Assembly: GCA_003599575.1 (NCBI GenBank)
Contig: QZKV01000139.1
Location: 1-40,069, forward strand
DNA length: 40,069 nt
Reading direction: 5' to 3'
Origin: Desulfobacteraceae bacterium
GTDB lineage: Bacteria; Desulfobacterota; Desulfobacteria; Desulfobacterales; Desulfosarcinaceae
Below the pieces are notes generated by a model, which saw only the letters and a list, made by a program, of their open reading frames with translations, was not told the DNA's origin and searched no databases. Each line of letters opens with the position of its first letter. Within the stretch, counting starts at the first letter, position 1. A program made the translations under genes and the position numbers. Shown here in pieces: positions 33,879 to 40,069 of this stretch.

Positions 33879-34493
33879 ATGGAAACACAGATCGTTCTAA
33901 AAGCTCCGGGCGCCGATCTGGAGGCACGCCTGAGGACCACATCGAAGATCAATGCGGTGGTCATTACCCATCCCCATCCGTTGTATGGAGGCGACATGAA
34001 CAATTCGGTGGTCTCGATTGTGGCCGATGCGTATGCTCAGGAAGGTTGGTCGGTTCTGCGCTTCAATTTCCGTGGCACCGGGGCAAGCAAAGGCCATCAT
34101 GAAGACGGCATCGGGGAGCAAAAGGACGTACGGGCGGCAATCGACTATCTGACGGCCGGCGGCTACCGGCAAATCGACCTGGCGGGGTATTCTTTCGGTG
34201 CCTGGGTTTTGGCGGTATGGGCCAGAAACAACGCGGCCCATCCGCATCGCATTTTCATGGTCGCACCGCCGGTCGCGTTTGTCGATTTCGATCAGCGGGC
34301 GGCAATCCCCGGGCTTCGGCATGTCATTACCGGCAGTCTCGATGATCTGGCTCCGCCTGGCCGGATCCAATCCGCCCTGCCCCAGTGGCATCAGGACGCA
34401 AAGTTATGCGTTATCCAGGGCGCGGATCACTCCTTCTGGGGCCATTTTCAAACCTTGCGCCAAACCATGGCAAAGATCATCGTCGCGCCATGA
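33879..34493 (+). CDS. Alpha/beta hydrolase (COG2945-like)
   Basis: A 204-residue compact alpha/beta hydrolase. The oxyanion strand VVITHPHPLYGGDMNN, the RFNFRGTGASKG segment, the nucleophile elbow AGYSFGAW (Ser in GYSFG), the acidic region after HVITGSLDDL and the catalytic His in GADHSFWGHF are all visible. Members of this small group are uncharacterised esterase-like enzymes. The ribosome binding site is weak (GGGAAAG). It follows the CBS gene by 51 bases and is likely the last gene of the operon, since a terminator hairpin lies 90 bases downstream. Confidence 0.9.
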   Translation: METQIVLKAPGADLEARLRTTSKINAVVITHPHPLYGGDMNNSVVSIVADAYAQEGWSVLRFNFRGTGASKGHHEDGIGEQKDVRAAIDYLTAGGYRQIDLAGYSFGAWVLAVWARNNAAHPHRIFMVAPPVAFVDFDQRAAIPGLRHVITGSLDDLAPPGRIQSALPQWHQDAKLCVIQGADHSFWGHFQTLRQTMAKIIVAP

Positions 34494-34582
34494 TATCCCC
34501 TGTAAAATCAGGCCGATTCAGCTTCTTTGTCTACAAACGCCGCCTTTCATCCATTGAGCCACCTGCCATCCTGGGCTGTTTT

Positions 34583-34614
34583 AACTCGGCCGTCGCGGGT
34601 TCGCGGGCCGAGTT
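34583..34614. terminator. Terminator hairpin after the signalling cluster
   Basis: AACTCGGCC pairs with GGCCGAGTT; the 14-base loop holds an internal CGCG/CGCG stem. It is followed by CTTTC on the plus strand and preceded by TTTT, so it may work in both directions. Confidence 0.6.
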
Positions 34615-34732
34615 CTTTCGCAAAGCCAATACCCCTCCAAGCAAGGGCGAAGTCACGAAATCAGCGCTGCCGCCGTTCGTTTGACTTTTCAAAGCACCGG
34701 TATGATTTTCAAACTCTGCAGGGAGGGGACTT

Positions 34733-35215
34733 ATGCTTGCTTTGACAAACAAACGGCATTGGCTCGGCCGCCTGGAATGGCATTGCACCGCTTTGGTTGT
34801 TTTTCTGACTTTCGCCGTCATGGCCGGATGCGCCGCCGGTCCGTACGGGCGGTTGCAGCGCGACCCCGATGTGACCCGCATGTTCGACACCAACACCGTT
34901 CCAAACGGATACCACTATTACACCACTGGACGGACCCACCTGCCCTATGCCATCATCGGCATAGATCCGCGGTACCGCTTCGCATCTGATGATTGGCACG
35001 CCATCGAACCCAACACCCAAGATTTTGCCCAGAGGGTCGCTTTCATCTGGCGGCCGGATGTCTGGGACCGCCTGGAAACCGCAAAGGGCGCCTGGATAAC
35101 CGATTCGCAAGGCAACAAGGTGGGGCTCTGGTATTCGATGTACCCCTACACCACCATCATCGTGGGACCCGACCGTCGCGTCGAGGTCTATTCACCATTT
35201 TGGCCAGATGAATAG
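34733..35215 (+). CDS. Predicted lipoprotein of unknown function
   Basis: A 160-residue protein with a signal peptide ending in the lipobox VMAGC (Cys33), so an outer or inner membrane lipoprotein is expected. The mature part is rich in aromatic residues (PNGYHYYTTGRTHLPYAIIG, FIWRPDVWDRL, GLWYSMYPYTTIIVGPDRRV) and looks like a compact beta-rich domain. I do not recognise a named family. GGAGGGG precedes the ATG. It stands alone between the terminator and the FHA gene. Confidence 0.82.
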   Translation: MLALTNKRHWLGRLEWHCTALVVFLTFAVMAGCAAGPYGRLQRDPDVTRMFDTNTVPNGYHYYTTGRTHLPYAIIGIDPRYRFASDDWHAIEPNTQDFAQRVAFIWRPDVWDRLETAKGAWITDSQGNKVGLWYSMYPYTTIIVGPDRRVEVYSPFWPDE

Positions 35216-35430
35216 CGCCTATTTTTGACAAGAGCACGCCTGCACGAATGAGCAGATGGGCCTGCGGGAAACTTTCCGAGCGGTCATGAACGAGGCGGCT
35301 GGGCCTCATCCCATTTTCCGGCGGGCGCCCTATCCTTGCCGGAACTTGACAAGCGCCTGAAACAATGATCTTTGGAACTACAGTTGCCTGATCGAATCCC
35401 AAAATCCTATACCGCTGCAAAGGAATGGTG

Positions 35431-36144
35431 ATGGCCCGTTTGATACTCACGATCAACAACAAAGTCATCAGCAGTCATAAAGTTACACCGGAACAGCCAT
35501 TGACCATCGGCCGTCATCCCGACAATCACATCTGCATCGACCACCTCTCCGTCTCGGCCCATCACGCCGCCGTGCGTTTGGAAGACCGGAAATTGACCAT
35601 AACCGACCTGGGCAGCAGCAACGGCACGTTCGTCAACCACGAGCAGGTCTCTGAAGGTCAACTGGCGCATCAGGATTGGATCACCATCGGCAAGCACATC
35701 TGTATTGTCGATCTTTACGACTCGCTGTCGCTGGAAGCCACGCAAAATGAACTCACGGCGCGATCGTCGGGCCGCCTGAACGCCGATCAGACGATGATCT
35801 TGAATCGGGACGAAGTTCAAGCGGGATGGTTGGGCTTCGACTACTTGTCTTTTCTGAGCGCGGGCCGGGAAGATCATGAACTGGCCGACAGGACGGTGGC
35901 CATCGGAAAGAACAAGGATGCCCAAATCAGGATCGGCGGTTTATGGTCCATTTTGGCCGGCGCGCCGAGTGCCACCATAACCAAGATTCATGATGACTAC
36001 ATCCTGGAACATGTGGGCGGCCTGCTCAAGCCCAGAGTCAATGGAACGGCGATACGAGGGGCGACCAAGCTGAGTCATCAAGACATCATTAAGATCGGAC
36101 CTGTGGAAGTGCAAATTCGTTGCGTTCGGCGTCCTTCCAAATAA
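35431..36144 (+). CDS. Tandem FHA-domain protein
   Basis: The 237-residue protein begins with a complete FHA domain (about 5-90) with the phosphothreonine-binding residues in TIGRHPDNHI (Gly-Arg), LSVSAHHA (Ser, His) and DLGSSNGTFVN (Asn). A second, diverged FHA-like domain (about 150-232) has AIGKNKDAQIRI, SATITKIHDDYILEHVGG and KPRVNGTAIRG, lacking the Arg and Ser-x-x-His pattern and so perhaps not phospho-binding. The start at 35431 is chosen because AGGA lies six bases upstream; it touches the ATG at 35425. It is a likely reader of Ser/Thr phosphorylation; a kinase of that type lies at 4733. Confidence 0.9.
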   Translation: MARLILTINNKVISSHKVTPEQPLTIGRHPDNHICIDHLSVSAHHAAVRLEDRKLTITDLGSSNGTFVNHEQVSEGQLAHQDWITIGKHICIVDLYDSLSLEATQNELTARSSGRLNADQTMILNRDEVQAGWLGFDYLSFLSAGREDHELADRTVAIGKNKDAQIRIGGLWSILAGAPSATITKIHDDYILEHVGGLLKPRVNGTAIRGATKLSHQDIIKIGPVEVQIRCVRRPSK

Positions 36145-36254
36145 ACTGTTCTTTCCGGTCACCCTGACGGAGGTTTGCCCCCATGCCCTTCAGGGGCGGC
36201 GGCGGCATGGCCGGTCGGAATCTGCGGCTGTAAGCGTTGCGTCCGGAGCGGCGC

Positions 36255-36488
36255 ATGGAAATAATGGACGCACGGGATTCCCAAAAAACCGCGCTGTGGC
36301 AGTTTGGAGAACTAACCTTGACCACCACCACGATCTTCATTATCCGCGCACTCTTAGGTGTCTTTTTCGGCATCCTTTTGACACGGTTTTTTTACCCCGA
36401 GGCGTCGATTGCTTTCATCATCGGCCTGAGCGCCGTTCTGGTGGCATTATCCTACCTCAGCACCTATTTCAGGCGTCCCCGAAAATAA
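36255..36488 (+). CDS. Small two-TM membrane protein
   Basis: A 77-residue protein with two hydrophobic helices (TTTIFIIRALLGVFFGILLT and IAFIIGLSAVLVALSYLSTY) and a basic C-terminus. No family is recognised. GGAG precedes the ATG at 36255; a TTG at 36237 is possible but lacks one. It lies between the FHA gene and selB on the same strand. Confidence 0.65.
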   Translation: MEIMDARDSQKTALWQFGELTLTTTTIFIIRALLGVFFGILLTRFFYPEASIAFIIGLSAVLVALSYLSTYFRRPRK

Positions 36489-36591
36489 CCGCCCGACAGG
36501 ACCGGCAAAGAATGAACCCCATCAGCAGGATCGCACGGACTTTAAAACCTGGTTCATCCGGGGATCACATGATTAGAGGAGCCCTTTCACC

Positions 36592-38508
36592 GTGAAGCAA
36601 ATCATATTGGGAACCGCCGGACACATTGATCACGGAAAAACCAGCCTGATCAAAGCGCTCACCGGCATCAACACCGACCGCCTCAAAGAGGAGCAATTGC
36701 GCGGCATCACCATCGAGCTGGGGTTTGCGCATCTGGATCTTCCCAGCGGCCAGCGGCTGGGGATTGTTGATGTGCCCGGCCATGAAAAGTTCGTCAAGCA
36801 CATGGTGGCCGGCGCCACCGGAATCGATCTGGTGGCACTGGTGATCGCGGCCGACGAGGGCATTATGCCGCAAACCCGCGAACACATGGAAATCTGCGCG
36901 TTGCTGGGCATTCGCTACGGAGTGGTGGTGCTGACCAAGATCGATATGGTGGAAGACGAATGGCTGGGCATGGTGCAGGAAGAGATCGAAGAATTCACGC
37001 GCGGCACCTTCCTTGAAAATGCACCCGTTCTGCCGGTTTCTGCCATGACGGGCCAGGGCCTGGACGAATTCGTCCGCACCTTGGACCGGATCATCGCCGA
37101 CATTCCGGCCCGCTCGCCCGCCGGACTGTTCCGCTTGCCCGTGGACAGGGTCTTCACGATGAAGGGGTTCGGCACAGTGATTACGGGCACCCTTATTTCC
37201 GGCAGGGTCGGCGTGGGCGACCGGGTGATGCTCTATCCTTCGGGAATCACCTCCAAGGTCAGGGGCCTGCAAGTTCACAACCTCAGCGTTGAAACAGCCG
37301 CTGCGGGCATGCGGACCGCCATCAATTTTCAGGGCCTCGATAAGAATGATGTGCAGCGCGGGGACGTGATAGCGATGCCCGGGACCCTGGTGCCCAGTTA
37401 TATGCTCGATGTCCATTTGCATTACCTGTCGAGCAATTTGAAAGCGCTCAAGAACCGCGCACGCGTTCGCTTCCATGCCGGTACCAATGAAATAACGGGA
37501 GTCATCATCCTGCTGGACAGGCAGGAACTGGTTCCCGGGGAAAACGCCAAAACGCAAGTCCGCCTGGATACGCCGGTGACCCTGGTCAAGGACGACCGGT
37601 TCGTGCTGCGCAGCTATTCACCGGTGCGGACCGTGGGCGGCGGGCAGGTGCTCAATCCCATTCCCCCTAAACACAAAAGCAACAAACCGGGGTTGATCGG
37701 CCGGCTAGACGCCCTGGCCGAAGCGGCGCCCGAGCTGATCGTGGCCCAGCACATCCAGGAGGCCGGATTCGGCGCCTGCTCATTCAACGATCTTCTGATC
37801 ATGACCAACCTGCCTGAAAAGCAATTGGATCGTCTTCTGCAAACCATGATGTCTCAAAGAACGGCCATCCAGATCGACAGAGAGAAAAAACGCTTCGTTC
37901 ATCAAATCACGTTTGAGGATCTGCAGAAGGCCGTCCGATCGCAATTGACCGACTACCACCGCAAGCATCCGTTAAAACCCGGCATGCCCAAGGAAGAACT
38001 CAAATCAAAACTGCCCACAGGGGTCGATAGTAAACTGTTCATGCTGGTGATGCAGCAAATGGCCAAGGCCGAATCGATCACGGTGGAAGAAGACATCGTG
38101 CGCCTGGCCGCCCATCGCGTGGCCTTGGGCGTGGATCAACATGCTTTGCGCGGAAAAATCTTGTCAGCCTATGAGACGGGAGGCCTGACCCCTCCTTACT
38201 TCAAAGATCTTTGCCGTGAGCTGGACACCCCCTTGGATCAGGCCCGCCAAGTGCTTTCGCTTCTTCTGGATGAGGGACTCATCATCAAAGTCAAGGAAGA
38301 TCTTTTTTATCATCACCGGCCGATAGAAGAATTAAAGCAGAAGCTGGTTGATTTTCTTGTCACGCATGAGGAGATCTCCACCCCCCAGTTCAAGGATATG
38401 ACTGGAGCTTCGCGCAAATATGTGATACCCTTGATCGAGTATTTTGATGGCACCCAATTGACCATTCGCGTGGGCGATTTGCGCAAATTGCGCAAGCGCC
38501 CGGCGTAA
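36592..38508 (+). CDS. selB: Selenocysteine-specific translation elongation factor SelB
   Basis: A 638-residue GTPase that brings Sec-tRNA to in-frame UGA codons by binding SECIS hairpins. The GTP-binding domain has the G1 motif [14 protein letters not shown]3 DVPGHEKF and G4 TKID. Two beta-barrel domains follow ([33 protein letters not shown]), and the C-terminal part (about 375-638) has four winged helices, as in bona fide SelB, that bind the SECIS. Residues [11 protein letters not shown] and the length fit SelB, not EF-Tu. It starts with GTG after GAGGAG. This shows that the organism can insert selenocysteine and supports the UGA reading at 17546. Confidence 0.97.
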   Translation: MKQIILGTAGHIDHGKTSLIKALTGINTDRLKEEQLRGITIELGFAHLDLPSGQRLGIVDVPGHEKFVKHMVAGATGIDLVALVIAADEGIMPQTREHMEICALLGIRYGVVVLTKIDMVEDEWLGMVQEEIEEFTRGTFLENAPVLPVSAMTGQGLDEFVRTLDRIIADIPARSPAGLFRLPVDRVFTMKGFGTVITGTLISGRVGVGDRVMLYPSGITSKVRGLQVHNLSVETAAAGMRTAINFQGLDKNDVQRGDVIAMPGTLVPSYMLDVHLHYLSSNLKALKNRARVRFHAGTNEITGVIILLDRQELVPGENAKTQVRLDTPVTLVKDDRFVLRSYSPVRTVGGGQVLNPIPPKHKSNKPGLIGRLDALAEAAPELIVAQHIQEAGFGACSFNDLLIMTNLPEKQLDRLLQTMMSQRTAIQIDREKKRFVHQITFEDLQKAVRSQLTDYHRKHPLKPGMPKEELKSKLPTGVDSKLFMLVMQQMAKAESITVEEDIVRLAAHRVALGVDQHALRGKILSAYETGGLTPPYFKDLCRELDTPLDQARQVLSLLLDEGLIIKVKEDLFYHHRPIEELKQKLVDFLVTHEEISTPQFKDMTGASRKYVIPLIEYFDGTQLTIRVGDLRKLRKRPA

Positions 38509-38707
38509 TGGCCGCAACCGGTAAAAGGATCTTGCCTGTTCAAGTGAGCTGAAATCGCATGGGGGGATGCTGCTTTATGCAGGCCTGGTTGGGCCGTGAT
38601 GGCTCTTACCGTAAACCTCTGTGTAATGATTGAGGATTGAGCGCCTTGCCGCGGTGCAGAAGTGGCGGCAGTTTCGTCCCCCTGTTCATCCGAGTTGGAG
38701 ATAGACC
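38509..38707. other. Intergenic region after selB
   Basis: I looked here for selA or tRNA-Sec, which often accompany selB, and saw no cloverleaf with a UCA anticodon and no gene. Confidence 0.3.
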
Positions 38708-39973
38708 ATGAACGACCATCCCAGCAACAAACAAAACGAACCTCAAGGCAAGGGCTTTGCGGCTTTTCTGCTCAGACATTTGGTTGTGGCCCTGATTCTT
38801 ATTGCCGCCGCCCTGTACGGACTTTCGGTCGGGATCGATTACCTGCAAACCTCGGACTTTATCCCGGAAACGGCCTCCAGGGCGCACACGCCCGCGATGG
38901 TCGGAGCCTTCGAAAGATCCGCACCCGGCGCCCCCGCGCCATTGGCAGCAATGGAAGCACAAAACGAAGCCCGCCGGCAATCGGACCATGCGACGCAAAC
39001 GCCACCCGCATCGGGCCCGCCGGCTGCACCCCCAATGGCCAATGAGCCACCCTCCGACCGCATGCCCAGTGCCGTCGTCCCAGCAGCCGAACCGCCCAAG
39101 CACTCGGTCCCCCCACCCCATGGCGAACCATCCGCCCCAGCGGACCGGTCGGATTCCCATGCAGTCGGTGCTGCCCCGGCCGGGCGGCCCGCGCAGACGG
39201 TCGTGCCCCCGCCGGCCTACCGGCCATCGGGAGTCGCTTTTGTGGAATCTGTCATCAAGCCCATTGACTATGAGCTGAATCGCAGGTTTTGGGGGTGGCG
39301 CCCCAATGATATCGTCAACCTGACCGACAATATCAATCAGCACCAGTTGGGGGTTCTGGAGGTGACGCGCCGGACGGTGGTCCAGCTGGCCGAGCGGATT
39401 TCGCGGACCGGCTACAATGACGCTTTTGATCGCAATTTGGAAAACGCCATGAACTGGCTGATGATCAAAGCCACCAGCTATTGGTTTCCCGCGCCGGAAG
39501 CAAAATACAAGGAAAGCCTGGCTGAGTTGGAAATATACAAAAGAAACCTGATGAATAAAGCGGCGTTCTTCTATACCCGCTCGGACAATCTGATCCCCTT
39601 GCTGGCGGCCTTTGAAGATCTGCTGGGCAGTTGCGACCAGAATCTGGTCAAAACCAAGGAAGGGGACGGCTCAACGGTCGGTTTTACCCGGGCCGATAAC
39701 TACTTTTATTATGCCAAGGGCGTAAGCAGCGCCATGGCCACCATCCTCGAGGCCGTGAGCCTCGACTTTGCCCCGGTTCTGAACAACCGCAATGGCGCCG
39801 AATTGATCCACCACGCCATCTCCTCATGCCGCCTGGCGGCCTCTTTGGAACCTTGGATCATCACCAACGGAGATCTGGACGGTATCCTGGCCAACCACCG
39901 CGCCCATATCGCCGCCCCGATCAGCCATGCGCGTTTTTATTTAGGGCAGCTGATCAAAACCCTGTCTACTTAG
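38708..39973 (+). CDS. DUF2333 family membrane protein
   Basis: A 421-residue protein with one N-terminal TM (LLRHLVVALILIAAALYGLS), a long Pro/Ala-rich linker (about 55-170) and a C-terminal helical domain (about 175-421) that matches DUF2333: RRFWGWRPNDIV, LGVLEVTRRTVVQLAERISR, YKESLAELEIYKRNL, FYTRSDNLIPLLAAFEDLLG and FYYAKGVSSAM. The function is unknown; the topology puts the domain in the periplasm. GGAG lies upstream of the ATG. The C-terminus is complete, as the stop lies about 100 bases before the window end. Confidence 0.88.
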   Translation: MNDHPSNKQNEPQGKGFAAFLLRHLVVALILIAAALYGLSVGIDYLQTSDFIPETASRAHTPAMVGAFERSAPGAPAPLAAMEAQNEARRQSDHATQTPPASGPPAAPPMANEPPSDRMPSAVVPAAEPPKHSVPPPHGEPSAPADRSDSHAVGAAPAGRPAQTVVPPPAYRPSGVAFVESVIKPIDYELNRRFWGWRPNDIVNLTDNINQHQLGVLEVTRRTVVQLAERISRTGYNDAFDRNLENAMNWLMIKATSYWFPAPEAKYKESLAELEIYKRNLMNKAAFFYTRSDNLIPLLAAFEDLLGSCDQNLVKTKEGDGSTVGFTRADNYFYYAKGVSSAMATILEAVSLDFAPVLNNRNGAELIHHAISSCRLAASLEPWIITNGDLDGILANHRAHIAAPISHARFYLGQLIKTLST

Positions 39974-40069
39974 TGTCCATCCAGGGATGAGATAGTTTCG
40001 TCGAGTTCAAGGCGGGCGGAAATTTTAACCGCAGGAATATATGGACATATTTCGAGGATTAAAATTTTC

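Noticed and set aside
1..40069. CRISPR array, prophage, integrase or intact insertion sequence
   Set aside because: No regular repeat-spacer pattern, no phage structural or integrase genes and no transposase were seen.

Overview
The window is a GC-rich bacterial chromosome segment with about 30 densely packed genes. It holds no rRNA, no convincing tRNA, no CRISPR array and no intact transposase. The gene set suggests a Desulfobacterota (former Deltaproteobacteria) chromosome, perhaps of a sulfate-reducing or syntrophic lineage: a selenocysteine-specific elongation factor SelB, NtrC-type sigma-54 signalling, TauE/SafE-type permeases, a Hanks-type kinase with a PEGA domain, a 4-hydroxybutyryl-CoA dehydratase/HpaB-type enzyme and an acyl-CoA dehydrogenase. 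The taxonomy is inferred from gene content, not from a search.

Layout. 1-190: run of hairpins and a palindromic repeat. 289-2881: MaoC-like hydratase, DJ-1/PfpI protein, then a minus-strand pair of an iron-sulfur-flavoprotein-like protein and a carboxymuconolactone-decarboxylase-like protein. 3046-7670 (minus): ABC-2 type permease and ATPase, a membrane Ser/Thr kinase and an OmpA-domain lipoprotein. 8141-11377 (plus): ECF42-type sigma factor, PadR regulator with a palindromic operator, small TSUP permease, and the DGPF/YCII protein that usually partners ECF42. 11481-16245: HpaB/4-hydroxybutyryl-CoA dehydratase-like gene divergent from a radical SAM gene and an acyl-CoA dehydrogenase. 16406-20380 (minus): HAD phosphatase, a DUF1573 protein with an in-frame UGA, and PriA. 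20683-23612: small membrane protein, citrate synthase and an unknown gene. 24099-34493 (plus): a long signalling and transport cluster of receiver-only regulator, TSUP permease, two-TM protein, PEP-synthase-like phosphotransferase, histidine kinase, sigma-54 regulator, UspA, CBS-domain protein and alpha/beta hydrolase. 34733-39973 (plus): lipoprotein, tandem-FHA protein, small membrane protein, selB and a DUF2333 protein.

Main results. (1) The DUF1573 gene at 17040-17789 reads through one UGA exactly where the family has the first Cys of its conserved Cys-Gly-Cys motif. The frame and family homology continue on both sides, a strong GC stem-loop follows the UGA, and selB lies in the same window. 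The best reading is an unreported or little-known selenoprotein with a Sec-Gly-Cys motif, not two genes or a pseudogene. (2) The 24-34 kb cluster looks like one regulatory unit. A near-consensus sigma-54 promoter lies between the NtrC-type regulator and uspA, and the cluster holds a phosphohistidine phosphotransferase that lacks a recognisable PEP-utilising TIM barrel. (3) The ECF42-DGPF pair is split by a PadR-TSUP operon with its own promoter and operator.
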